Part shown: positions 9,617 through 19,261 of the stretch, piece after piece
How positions within the stretch are numbered: the first letter of the stretch is position 1
Layout: each line of letters starts with the position of its first letter
Assembly (NCBI GenBank): GCA_032334055.1
Contig: JAUOZS010000001.1
Coordinates: forward strand, 1,958,501-2,022,500
Length of the DNA stretch: 64,000 nucleotides
Source of the DNA: Selenomonadales bacterium 4137-cl
GTDB taxonomy: Bacteria > Bacillota > Negativicutes > Sporomusales > UBA7701
Reading direction: 5' to 3'
Translations under genes and position numbers: made by a program
Notes under the pieces: model-generated
Told to the model about the DNA's origin: nothing
Database searches by the model: none
What the model saw: only the letters and a program-made list of their open reading frames with translations

Positions 9617-10084
9617 TCAGTTGCCCCCCTTCCGCCAGGCCAGCCAGCCGGCCTGGGCGAAGCGTACGAAGCAGAAGGCCGCGCCGACGGGCACAGCGAT
9701 GCCCATGGTCCATTCGGGGATGCCGAGGGCCGGGGTGGTCTGTTTACTGGCGATCTGAGACTGGACCATGCCGATGCTGGTCCAGATGATGACGGCGAAC
9801 ATGATGAGGGCGAGTAAGGTTACGAAGAGGGCGCAAACCCGTTGCCACTTCGCGGACAGCATGTCGGTGAAGAGGCTGAGGCCGAGGTGGGCGCCGCGTT
9901 TGGCGGCGGCGGCCGCGCCGAAGAAGCAGCTCCAGACGAACAGGTTGGTGGTTATTTCTTCGGTGAAGGACATAGAAAGGTTGAGGAAGTAGCGGGAAAG
10001 GACGTTGCCGAAGTTGAGGAGCAGCATGGCCCCAAGGGTGATGGCGAGGAACCAATCCTCGATGGCGTCAAACAGTTTGGACAT
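9617..10084 (-). CDS. dctQ: TRAP transporter small membrane subunit (DctQ family)
   Basis: 155 residues with four predicted membrane helices and the family region SMSFTEEITTNLFVWSCFFG with charged residues in helix 2. It partners DctM in the membrane complex that receives substrate from DctP. The ATG is preceded by GGAGG. A stem-loop separates it from dctP. Confidence 0.92.
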   Translation of the reverse strand: MSKLFDAIEDWFLAITLGAMLLLNFGNVLSRYFLNLSMSFTEEITTNLFVWSCFFGAAAAAKRGAHLGLSLFTDMLSAKWQRVCALFVTLLALIMFAVIIWTSIGMVQSQIASKQTTPALGIPEWTMGIAVPVGAAFCFVRFAQAGWLAWRKGGN

Positions 10085-10107
10085 GGCGGCCTCCGCTTTT
10101 TAATAGT

Positions 10108-10140
10108 CGAGGTGGCCCGGCTATGGGCCAAGCCACCTCG
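10108..10140. promoter_or_regulatory. Intercistronic stem-loop between dctP and dctQ
   Basis: CGAGGTGGC / GCCACCTCG closes a 15-nt loop in the 78-nt spacer. Placed after the binding-protein gene, such stems usually stabilise the upstream message so that DctP is made in excess over the membrane subunits (inference). Confidence 0.6.
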
Positions 10141-10162
10141 CTAATGCTGTTGGTTGATGCGG

Positions 10163-11182
10163 CTATTTGCCGGCGTTCCGGAAGGCGTCCATCAGGTCTT
10201 TGCCGATGCTGGGCTCGTATTTTTCGTATACGGGGCCCATTTTGGCCTGGAAGGCTTTGATCTGAGCGGGGGTGAGGACGGTGACCTTCATGCCTTTGGC
10301 TTTGAGTTCGGCCAGTTGTTTGTCCGCTTCTTCGCGGTTGAGTTTGATCTGGTATTCGCAGGCTTCCTTGGCGGCGTCGCGCAGGATCTGCTGGGTTTCT
10401 TTGTCGAGGGAGTCGAACAGTTTTTTGTTGATGCCAAGCACGAGCGGGTCATAGGAGTAGTTCCAGATGGTCATGTATTTCTGGACTTCGCCGAGTTTGC
10501 TGGTGTAGATGACGGGGATGGGGTTTTCCTGACCGTCGATGGTGCCCTGCTGAAGGGCGGTGAAGACTTCGGCGAAGTTCATGGCGGTGGGATCGGCGCC
10601 GAGGGCTTTGAAGAGGTCGATGTACATCTTCATGCCCGGGATGCGGATTTTGAGGCCTTCCATGTCGGCGGGGGTGGCGATGGGTTGCTTGTTGTTGGTG
10701 ATCTGGCGGAAGCCGTTTTCGCCGAAGCCAAGCGGTTCTACGCCTTTGGCGCGGAGGATCGCCTTGATTTTTTCGCCGCCGGCGCCTTTCATGGCTTTGT
10801 CAACAGCTTCGTTGCTGGGGATTATCCACGGCATGGAGATGACGCTGAATTTGGGGTCGAGAACGGAGTAGATGATGGTGGAGTGGAAGGACAGGTCGGT
10901 TACGCCGTTCTGGAGCTGCTCGATGCCTTTAGCCTGGTTGCCGCTGGAGAGCTGCTCGTTGGGGAATACCTGGATGGTGACGCGGCCTTTGGTTTTGTCT
11001 TTGACGATGTCGGCGAATTTTTGCGCGCCTTTGGTCCAGGGGGAGCTTTCCGCGGTGGTGACGCTCATTTTCATTTTGATCTTTTTCTGTTCGGGAGCTT
11101 TTTTGTCGCCGCCGCCGCAGCCGGCTACGACCAGGGAGACCGCGAGGACGAGACAGAGAACTAGGATCCACGCTTTTTTCAT
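10163..11182 (-). CDS. dctP: TRAP transporter substrate-binding lipoprotein (DctP family)
   Basis: 339 residues from the ATG at 11182, chosen because GGAGGGG lies 9 nt upstream; an in-frame start 6 codons earlier overlaps that site. A lysine-rich N-terminus and hydrophobic stretch end in the lipobox VAGC, so it is predicted to be membrane-anchored. The DctP fold is supported by PWTKGAQKFADIV, GLKIRIPGMKMYIDLFKALGA (specificity arginine in the RIP region) and the MNFAEVFTALQQGTIDGQEN motif. It captures an organic acid. The exact ligand cannot be read from sequence. Confidence 0.93.
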   Translation of the reverse strand: MKKAWILVLCLVLAVSLVVAGCGGGDKKAPEQKKIKMKMSVTTAESSPWTKGAQKFADIVKDKTKGRVTIQVFPNEQLSSGNQAKGIEQLQNGVTDLSFHSTIIYSVLDPKFSVISMPWIIPSNEAVDKAMKGAGGEKIKAILRAKGVEPLGFGENGFRQITNNKQPIATPADMEGLKIRIPGMKMYIDLFKALGADPTAMNFAEVFTALQQGTIDGQENPIPVIYTSKLGEVQKYMTIWNYSYDPLVLGINKKLFDSLDKETQQILRDAAKEACEYQIKLNREEADKQLAELKAKGMKVTVLTPAQIKAFQAKMGPVYEKYEPSIGKDLMDAFRNAGK

Positions 11183-11208
11183 GTTTTTGTACCCCTCCAT
11201 TTTTTCTT

Positions 11209-12183
11209 TTACTCACACAGCTTGGAAGCTGCGAGGGTAACGTCGTCAGCGGTGATTTTGACGAATTTCTCGAGGTTGGGGCTGAAGGGTATCGGCACAT
11301 AGGGAGCGCCGAGCCGCACGATGGGCGCGTCGAGGAGGTCGAGGTTTTCCTCGGCTACGCGGGCGGCGATTTCCGCTCCTACCCCGCCGGTCTTTACGGC
11401 TTCGTGGACGATGAGGAGCCGGTGGGTCTTGGCGAGGGAGGCGTTGATGGTTTCAAAGTCGATGGGCGAGATGGTGCGAAGGTCGATGATTTCGGCCTCG
11501 ATGCCCCGTTCCGCGAGCTGGGCGGCGGCTTCGACGGTGCGGTGGAGCATCATGGAGTAGGAGACGATGGTGACGTCGCTGCCCGGCCGCACGATGTTGG
11601 CTTTGCCGATGGGGACGAGGTGCTCGCCTTCCGGCACCGGCCCTTTGGTGGGGAAGAGGGCTTTGTGTTCGAAGTAGAGAACGGGGTCGTCGCTGCGGAT
11701 GGCGGATTTGAGGAGGCCTTTGGCGTCAGCCGGGTTCGAGGGGATGACGACTTTGAGGCCGGGAACGTGGAGGAACCAGGATTCGAGGGTCTGGGAATGC
11801 TGGGCGGCCGCCGAGCGGATGATGCCGTCGGGGGCGCGGAGGACTACGGGGACGGTGCACTGGCCGCCGAACATGTAACGGATTTTGGCCATCTGGTTGA
11901 CTACTTCGTCCATGCAGACGGTGATGAAGTCGGCGAAGTGCATGTCTACTACCGGCCGCATGCCGGCAAGGGCTGCGCCGACGCCGGCGCCGACGATGGC
12001 TGTTTCGGAGATGGGCGTGTCGCGGACTCTGTCGGTGCCGAATTTCTGGGGCAGGCCTTTGAATTGGCCGAATATGCCGCCCTGGCGGGCGATGTCCTCA
12101 CCCATTACGAAGACGCGCTCGTCGCGCTCCATTTCTTCGGCCATGGCTTCGAGGGTCGCTTCGGAGAAGCTTATTTCCCGCAT
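11209..12183 (-). CDS. acoB: Thiamine-diphosphate-dependent dehydrogenase E1 beta subunit (promoter-proximal pair)
   Basis: 324 residues, a paralogue of the beta subunit at 6067-7044 with the same landmarks (GEDIARQGGIFG, DTPISETA, AAQHSQTLES, SDVTIVSYS) but clearly diverged. It follows its alpha partner with a 1-nt gap and precedes dctP by 26 nt. No separate E2 accompanies it, so it must either share the downstream E2/E3 or use one encoded elsewhere. Confidence 0.88.
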   Translation of the reverse strand: MREISFSEATLEAMAEEMERDERVFVMGEDIARQGGIFGQFKGLPQKFGTDRVRDTPISETAIVGAGVGAALAGMRPVVDMHFADFITVCMDEVVNQMAKIRYMFGGQCTVPVVLRAPDGIIRSAAAQHSQTLESWFLHVPGLKVVIPSNPADAKGLLKSAIRSDDPVLYFEHKALFPTKGPVPEGEHLVPIGKANIVRPGSDVTIVSYSMMLHRTVEAAAQLAERGIEAEIIDLRTISPIDFETINASLAKTHRLLIVHEAVKTGGVGAEIAARVAEENLDLLDAPIVRLGAPYVPIPFSPNLEKFVKITADDVTLAASKLCE

Positions 12184-12184
12184 G

Positions 12185-13159
12185 TTACTTCACCCCTTCC
12201 ACGTATAGGTCTGCGAATAGTTCGGATTCGTCGGGGTATGGCGCCTGTCGGGCTTCCCCGACCGCCTGCTCGATTTCGCGGGCGACTTCGTCGCGGATGG
12301 CGTCGAGGTCGGCCTGTTTGAGGAGCTTGGCGGCGATGACCTTGTTGGCGAAGTTTTTAAGCGGGTCGTTTTCGTCGAGGTGTTTCTGCACTTCGGCTTT
12401 GGTGCGGTACATTTCCGGGTCGCCGACGAAGTGGCCTTTGATGCGGTAGGTTTTGGCCTCGATGAGGGTGGGGCCGTCGCCGGCGCGGGCGCGTTCCACG
12501 GCTGCCTTGGCGGTTTCGATGACGGAGAAGACGTCGTTGCCGTCGCAGACGACGCCGGGGATGCCGTAGGCTTTGGCGCGGTCGGCGATGTCTTCGATGG
12601 CGGTGGTGGTGCGGTAGGGTGTGGTGGATGCCCACTGGTTGTTTTCGTTGACGAAGATGACCGGCAGTTTCCAGGCGGCGGCCATGTTGATGCCTTCGTG
12701 GAAGGTGCCGCGGTTGGAGGCGCCGTCGCCGAAGAAGCAGACGGCTACCTGGCCAGTTTTGCGCATCTGGGCGGCGAGGGCCGCGCCTACGGCGAGGTTG
12801 TAGCCGCCGCCGACGACGCCGTTGGCGCCGAGCATGCCGACGGAGAAGTCGGCGATGTGCATGGAGCCGCCTTTGCCTTTGCAGTAGCCGGTGGCTTTGC
12901 CGAAGATTTCGGCCATCATCGGCCGGACCTGTGCGCCTTTGGCGATGCAGTGTCCGTGGCCGCGATGGGTGCTGGTGATGTAGTCCTGGTCGGTGAGGTT
13001 GGCGCATACGCCTACGGCAATGGCTTCTTCACCGATGTAGAGGTGGACGAAGCCCGGCAGTTCGCCGCCGAGGAAGAGTTCGCCGATTTTTTCTTCGAAT
13101 AGTCTGATGCTTGTCATCCGCCGGTAGAGGTGGCGCAAAAATTCGGCATCATGTTTCAA
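12185..13159 (-). CDS. acoA: Thiamine-diphosphate-dependent dehydrogenase E1 alpha subunit (promoter-proximal pair)
   Basis: 324 residues with THRGHGHCIAKG, GDGASNRGTF...NENN (thiamine-diphosphate motif) and YRIKGHFVGD. A TTG start at 13159 is preferred: GAGGGG lies 8 nt upstream and it begins MKHDAEFLRHLYRRM. An ATG nine codons earlier lacks a ribosome site. It is the first gene after the sigma-54 promoter and AcoR, so it is the best candidate for the inducible acetoin/2-oxoacid dehydrogenase. Confidence 0.88.
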   Translation of the reverse strand: MKHDAEFLRHLYRRMTSIRLFEEKIGELFLGGELPGFVHLYIGEEAIAVGVCANLTDQDYITSTHRGHGHCIAKGAQVRPMMAEIFGKATGYCKGKGGSMHIADFSVGMLGANGVVGGGYNLAVGAALAAQMRKTGQVAVCFFGDGASNRGTFHEGINMAAAWKLPVIFVNENNQWASTTPYRTTTAIEDIADRAKAYGIPGVVCDGNDVFSVIETAKAAVERARAGDGPTLIEAKTYRIKGHFVGDPEMYRTKAEVQKHLDENDPLKNFANKVIAAKLLKQADLDAIRDEVAREIEQAVGEARQAPYPDESELFADLYVEGVK

Positions 13160-13201
13160 GTGAATCACCCCTCTCGTTTTTCCCAAAAACGGTTATTGTT
13201 T

Positions 13202-13220
13202 AATGCATTTTCCGTGCCAA
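13202..13220 (-). promoter_or_regulatory. Sigma-54 (-24/-12) promoter of the dehydrogenase/TRAP operon
   Basis: The minus strand reads TTGGCACGGAAAATGCATT, with GG at 13217-13218 and GC at 13205-13206 separated by exactly 10 nt as required for RpoN holoenzyme. Transcription would start near 13194, about 35 nt before the TTG start. The activator AcoR is encoded immediately upstream. Confidence 0.88.
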
Positions 13221-13307
13221 TAGGGAAAAATGGCGGAATGGCTTGAAACAGGGCAGTATGTCCTTGCTGAGACGCGCCGGATGTGTTCGGTTATCGATCA
13301 CTATTGG

Positions 13308-15281
<1,974 letters not shown>

Positions 15282-15300
15282 GTGTGCTCCCTCCAAAACG

Positions 15301-15318
15301 TCCTGTAATGATACAGGA
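15301..15318. promoter_or_regulatory. Perfect inverted repeat upstream of acoR
   Basis: TCCTGTAATGATACAGGA has arms TCCTGTA/TACAGGA around a 4-nt spacer, 20 nt before the acoR start, in an AT-rich promoter-like region. Its size and symmetry suggest an operator for a dimeric repressor or autoregulation. The binding protein is unknown. Confidence 0.45.
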
Positions 15319-15423
15319 AATAAATAGTTATATTAAGCATTGGACAAAAATCGTTCGTTTCCTGCACTTGCGGAAATTTTTTGAACGATGCGATAATTTT
15401 TTTCACCGGGGAAGGACGGACGA

Positions 15424-15452
15424 AGGCCGCACGGCTGGCATGCCATGCGGCC
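15424..15452. terminator. Stem-loop downstream of the 48-residue ORF
   Basis: GGCCGCA / TGCGGCC arms enclose a loop containing a second small palindrome. It lies after the stop codon of the 15492-15638 ORF and before acoR. There is no clear U-tract, so termination is tentative. Confidence 0.4.
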
Positions 15453-15491
15453 CTGATGACGCCTCAGATGGGGGTGGTTTAGGGGCGGCTG

Positions 15492-15638
15492 CTATTTTTT
15501 GTTTGCGGGCTGGGTCATCTCGGTGGCGAGTACTTTATTGAACGATTCCTGTTTTTTGGGTTTGTCTTTGCCGGTGGTGCGGCGTTTGTCGCGGCTTTGG
15601 TTGTTGGTCGGCTGGACTTTGGTGGTGACGATGAGCAT
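15492..15638 (-). CDS. Small basic hypothetical protein (48 residues)
   Basis: A minus-strand ATG at 15638 with GGAGGG 8-9 nt upstream opens 48 codons: a short beta-like start (MLIVTTKVQP), then a Lys/Arg/Asn/Gln-rich hydrophilic body ending ANKK and a stop. Isoelectric composition is strongly basic, and no membrane segment or cysteine is present. It sits between spoIIR and acoR, with a TATAAT-like box about 40 nt upstream. I do not recognise the family. A nucleic-acid or spore-associated role would be speculation from charge and location. Confidence 0.55.
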   Translation of the reverse strand: MLIVTTKVQPTNNQSRDKRRTTGKDKPKKQESFNKVLATEMTQPANKK

Positions 15639-15726
15639 GGGTCCGCCCTCCCCTGCCGATTTTTCTTTTCACTGATTATATCGGCGGGAAGGGCGGTTTT
15701 GTTTAGGGGTATTTTTTTCGGGGGCC

Positions 15727-16326
15727 TTATTGACGACCGAGGGCTTCGGCCAGTTTCCAGCGGATCTCTATCTTCTCCGGCTTCGGGGAAGCGGTTTTGT
15801 CGTCGGCGCCGGCAACGGCCGGGACGGCCGTGACGGTGGTGCCGTCGATGAAGCACAGGGGCGGGAAGAGGACGCACCACCAGTTCTTGCCTTCGGCGGC
15901 GCCAAGGAGAAGACGCACGGCTTCGTAGCGCCCGGGCGGCAGGACGAGGGTGCCGTAGGTGCGGAGGGGAAATTCGAACCAGCCGGTTTCGAGGGCGACG
16001 GGGTAGTCGGCGCCGGCGGCGGCGACTGTGCTGCGGGCGATGCGGAGGATTGCTTCGCGCTGTCCGGCGACGATGCGGCGGGCGTCGTCGACGGTGGCGG
16101 CGCCGGCCAGGTGGGGGGCGAGGTGGGCGGTGACGGCGTCGCGGACGCGGTATTTGAGCTGCTGGTCGGCGGCGCTGTCGCTGTTGGCGATGATGTGGAG
16201 GCGGATGAGGTCGCGGGGGGATGCCTCCTCTCCCCTGCTTTCGCCGGCAAGGAGCAGGCTCCAGCCGCCGGCGACGAAGACGAACAGGATTACGGGCAGT
16301 ACGATACGGATCAGGGTCTTATTCAT
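15727..16326 (-). CDS. spoIIR: Stage II sporulation protein R (SpoIIR)
   Basis: 199 residues starting at the ATG at 16326 (GGAGAGGA site). A single N-terminal membrane/signal segment is followed by the SpoIIR signature DLIRLHIIANSDSAADQQLK...VRDAV and the C-terminal NWWCVLFPPLCF. SpoIIR is made in the forespore, crosses the septum and activates SpoIIGA to process pro-sigma-E. Both partners lie 5-6 kb upstream on the same strand, and the forespore factor sigG is the adjacent gene. Confidence 0.95.
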   Translation of the reverse strand: MNKTLIRIVLPVILFVFVAGGWSLLLAGESRGEEASPRDLIRLHIIANSDSAADQQLKYRVRDAVTAHLAPHLAGAATVDDARRIVAGQREAILRIARSTVAAAGADYPVALETGWFEFPLRTYGTLVLPPGRYEAVRLLLGAAEGKNWWCVLFPPLCFIDGTTVTAVPAVAGADDKTASPKPEKIEIRWKLAEALGRQ

Positions 16327-16383
16327 TTTTTGATTCCTCTCCAATGTTGATTCTATTTTCTAATGGTTCTTCTATGGTCTGCC

Positions 16384-16510
16384 GGGAGGACGTTCAGAGG
16401 CCCCAGATGCAAGGCGCACCGGAAGAGCGCGCCGCGATGCGTACTGGGTGCGTACGCTAGCAAGCGCTCTGAGGAGCAACGCCGCAGATGGGGTCTATCA
16501 ACGTCCTCCC
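16384..16510 (+). repeat. Covarying intergenic hairpin element, copy B
   Basis: Outer arms GGGAGGACGTT / AACGTCCTCCC (11 bp), then AGGCCCCA / TGGGGTCT, CCAGATGC / GCAGATGG, GGCG / CGCC, an inner stem AGAGCGC / GCGCTCT and the apical GCGTAC...GTACGC. The last base is immediately followed by the reverse complement of the sigG stop codon (16511). Confidence 0.88.
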
Positions 16511-17284
16511 CTAGACGTATTTGCGCATATGTCCGAGGGCGGCCTTTTCGAGGCGCGACACCTGCGCCTGCGATATCCCGATCTCCTCCGCCACCTCCAT
16601 CTGGGTTTTGCCTTCGAAGAAGCGGAGGGTGAGGATGTGTTTTTCGCGGTCGCTGAGTTTGCGGAGGGCTTCTTTGATGGCGACGCCTTCGAGCCAGTTA
16701 AAGTCGTGGTTGCGGTCGTCGCCGATCTGGTCCATTACGAAGATGGGGTCGCCGCCGTCGTGGTAGATGGGTTCGAAGAGGGAGATTGGCTCTTGGATGG
16801 CGTCGAGGGCGAAGACGATTTCTTCGCGGGGAATTTTGAGTTCGTCGGCGATTTCGTTGATGGAGGGTTCGCGGGAGAATTTGTTGACAAGCGAGTCGCG
16901 GATCTGGAGGGCTTTGTAGGCGACGTCGCGCATGGAGCGGGAGACGCGGATGGGGTTGTTGTCGCGCAGGTAGCGGCGGATTTCGCCGATTATCATGGGG
17001 ACGGCGTAGGTGGAGAATTTGACGTTCTGGGAGAGGTCGAAGTTGTCGATGGCTTTCATGAGGCCGATGCAGCCGACCTGGAAGAGGTCGTCGACGTATT
17101 CCCCCCGGTTGTTGAACCGCTGGATGACGCTGAGCACGAGCCGGAGGTTGCCGTAGATGAGTTGTTCGCGGGCGTCGACGCCTCCCGACTGCATGATTTC
17201 GAACAGCTCGCGCATCCGGGCGGCCGGCAGGACGGGGAGCTTGGCTGTGTTGACACCGCAGATCTCGACTTTGTTTACTAGCAC
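16511..17284 (-). CDS. sigG: RNA polymerase sigma-G (late forespore sigma factor)
   Basis: 257 residues from a GTG at 17284 (GGAGGG, 7-nt spacing). It begins VNKVEICGVNTAKLPVL, the SigG N-terminal signature, followed by region 2 (DLFQVGCIGLMKAIDNFD...FSTYAVPMIIGEIRRYLRD), region 3, and region 4 ending ISQAQVSRLEKAALGHMRK. It directs late forespore transcription. In Bacillus it sits next to sigE, whereas here an opuA operon lies between them. Copy B of the repeat abuts its stop codon. Confidence 0.97.
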   Translation of the reverse strand: MLVNKVEICGVNTAKLPVLPAARMRELFEIMQSGGVDAREQLIYGNLRLVLSVIQRFNNRGEYVDDLFQVGCIGLMKAIDNFDLSQNVKFSTYAVPMIIGEIRRYLRDNNPIRVSRSMRDVAYKALQIRDSLVNKFSREPSINEIADELKIPREEIVFALDAIQEPISLFEPIYHDGGDPIFVMDQIGDDRNHDFNWLEGVAIKEALRKLSDREKHILTLRFFEGKTQMEVAEEIGISQAQVSRLEKAALGHMRKYV

Positions 17285-17434
17285 GTATGTCCCTCCCACA
17301 AGCTTCCAACCCTGTTAATTTCCTATCAGCATTATTGCCACGGAGGGGGCGTTTTATTCGGGGCAATAAAAAAAGCCGCCACGGGGGGAGGCGGCGGAGG
17401 CCGAAGCGGTGATGGTTTTCGGGTACGGGCGCGG

Positions 17435-17466
17435 CAAAGGCCCGTCAGTTGACTGACGGGCCTTTG
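17435..17466. terminator. Strong hairpin downstream of opuAC
   Basis: A near-perfect palindrome CAAAGGCCCGTCAG...CTGACGGGCCTTTG, 15 bp per arm, lies 41 nt after the opuAC stop codon. It likely ends the opuA transcript and protects sigG from read-through. Confidence 0.7.
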
Positions 17467-17506
17467 CGGCCGGCAGGGGAAAACCGATGCCGGCATTTTA
17501 GGGCGA

Positions 17507-18400
17507 CTATTTCTTTTTCGGTATCCAGGAGTCGACGAGCTTTTCGTTGTCCTTGACCCATTTACGGGCGCTTTTCAGCGGATCGTCGCTGTTGGCGATA
17601 AGGCCCATCAGGCTGCCGAGCTGCTGGTCGTTGAGCTTGAAGTTGCGGAGGAACTGGGCCACTTCCGGCAGGTCTTTTTCGATGTCCTTGCGGGCGACCG
17701 TATGGATGTTTTCGACTTTCCCGTAGATTCCTTTGGGGTCTTCGAGGAACTTAAGCTTCCAGCGGGCGAATTTCCAGTGGGGCTTCCAGCCGGTGACGGC
17801 TACCCATTCTTTCTTTTCCACGGCGTCTTTGAGCGCCGCGGTCATGGCCGGCCCGCTGCCGGGGATGAGTTTGAAGCCGAGGCCGTAGTCTTTGATGGCT
17901 TTGTCGGTGGCTTTCATTATGCCCGCCCCGGAGTCGATGCCGATGATTTTGCCGTCGAATTTCGCCTTTGCCCCGTTCATTTCTTCGATGCTGTTGATGC
18001 TGACGTATTCGGGGACGACGAGGCCGATGCGCGCCCCTTCGAAGTTGGTGCCGAGGTCGGTGAGCTTGGCACCGTATTCTTTCATGTAGCTTTCGTGGGT
18101 TACGGGAAGCCAGGCGTCCATGAAGGCGTCGTAGTCGCCGTTGGCCACCGAGGTGAAGATCGGCGCGACGTCGGCCATGGTGATTTTTACGCTGTAGCCC
18201 ATTTTATCTTCAAGCACGACTTTGGCCAGGTTGGTCATTGCCACCCCTTCGGCCCAGTTGACGTAGCCCAGCTTGACTTCTTTTTTGGCTCCCGACTGCC
18301 CCGCAGGCTTGCCGGCGCCGCAGCCGCTCGCCAAGATCAGGCTGAGACTCAATGCTGCGGTAATTGCAAGGATGGTCCATTTTTTGAAACCGTTTCGCAT
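17507..18400 (-). CDS. opuAC: Glycine betaine/proline ABC transporter substrate-binding lipoprotein (OpuAC-like)
   Basis: 297 residues with a signal peptide ending in the lipobox LASGC, so a membrane-anchored lipoprotein. The QAT-type binding fold is indicated by VKLGYVNWAEGVAMTNL, DAFMDAWLPVTH and WVAVTGWKPHWKFARW, whose tryptophans form the aromatic cage for quaternary ammonium compounds. It is the third gene of a three-gene osmoprotectant uptake operon. The ligand (betaine, proline betaine or carnitine) cannot be separated by sequence alone. Confidence 0.93.
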   Translation of the reverse strand: MRNGFKKWTILAITAALSLSLILASGCGAGKPAGQSGAKKEVKLGYVNWAEGVAMTNLAKVVLEDKMGYSVKITMADVAPIFTSVANGDYDAFMDAWLPVTHESYMKEYGAKLTDLGTNFEGARIGLVVPEYVSINSIEEMNGAKAKFDGKIIGIDSGAGIMKATDKAIKDYGLGFKLIPGSGPAMTAALKDAVEKKEWVAVTGWKPHWKFARWKLKFLEDPKGIYGKVENIHTVARKDIEKDLPEVAQFLRNFKLNDQQLGSLMGLIANSDDPLKSARKWVKDNEKLVDSWIPKKK

Positions 18401-18415
18401 GTTTACAATTCCTCC

Positions 18416-19261
18416 TCAGGCTTGTTTGTTTTTTCTGCGGTTGATGTTTGCGAGGCTCTGGGTTATCCGGTCCAGGACCATCGCAAGGAGAACCACAGCA
18501 ACGCCGCTTTCAAACCCCCTTCCGATTTTTAACTGGGTGATTCCTTTCAACACTTCCTCACCGAGGCCGCCGGCGCCGATCATGGCCGCGATTACGACCA
18601 TGGACAGCGACAGCATGATGGTTTGGTTGACCCCGGCAAGGATGGTGGGAATAGCGATCGGCAACTGGATTTTGAAGAGCAGCTGCCTGGAGGTGGAGCC
18701 GAAAGAGCGCGCGGCTTCGACGACGTCGTGCGGCACCTGCCTGATGCCGAGGTTGGTCAGCCTGACGGATGGCGGCATCGAGAAGATGACTGTGGCGACC
18801 GCTCCGGGAACTTTGCCCAGCTTGAAGAAGAGCACGGCCGGGATCAGGTAAACGAAGGCCGGCATTGTCTGCATGAAGTCGAGCAGCGGACGCACCATAC
18901 GGTCGAATTTGTCGTTTCTGGCGGCGCAGATGCCGATCGGAATGCCGACGATCAGGGCGATGATCGCTGATGTGAGCACCAGGGCGAGCGTCTGCATCGT
19001 CTGGGGCCATAAGCCCATGTTGTAGATGAGTCCCATGCTCAGGACGGTGAAGATGGCGATCCCCCGCCCCGCCGCCCGCCAGGCGACGACGGCCAGCAAG
19101 GCGATGATCGCAACCGCGGGGATGAAGAGGAGCGTGTTTTCGAAGGCGTCGATGAAGCCTGTCAGGCCCAACCGGGTAAGGTTGAAGAAGCCGTCGAAGT
19201 TGGCCCGCAGCCATATTATTATGGCTTCGAAGACCTTCCCGACCGGAATAGTGTGCATCAT
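18416..19261 (-). CDS. opuAB: Glycine betaine ABC transporter permease (OpuAB-like)
   Basis: 281 residues with multiple membrane spans and the BPD_transp_1 coupling region (EAARSFGSTSRQLLFKIQLPIAIPTILAGVNQ, shown by its EAA loop). It starts ATGATG; the first ATG overlaps the opuAA stop codon by 4 nt. It forms the channel for the osmoprotectant importer. Confidence 0.94.
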   Translation of the reverse strand: MMHTIPVGKVFEAIIIWLRANFDGFFNLTRLGLTGFIDAFENTLLFIPAVAIIALLAVVAWRAAGRGIAIFTVLSMGLIYNMGLWPQTMQTLALVLTSAIIALIVGIPIGICAARNDKFDRMVRPLLDFMQTMPAFVYLIPAVLFFKLGKVPGAVATVIFSMPPSVRLTNLGIRQVPHDVVEAARSFGSTSRQLLFKIQLPIAIPTILAGVNQTIMLSLSMVVIAAMIGAGGLGEEVLKGITQLKIGRGFESGVAVVLLAMVLDRITQSLANINRRKNKQA

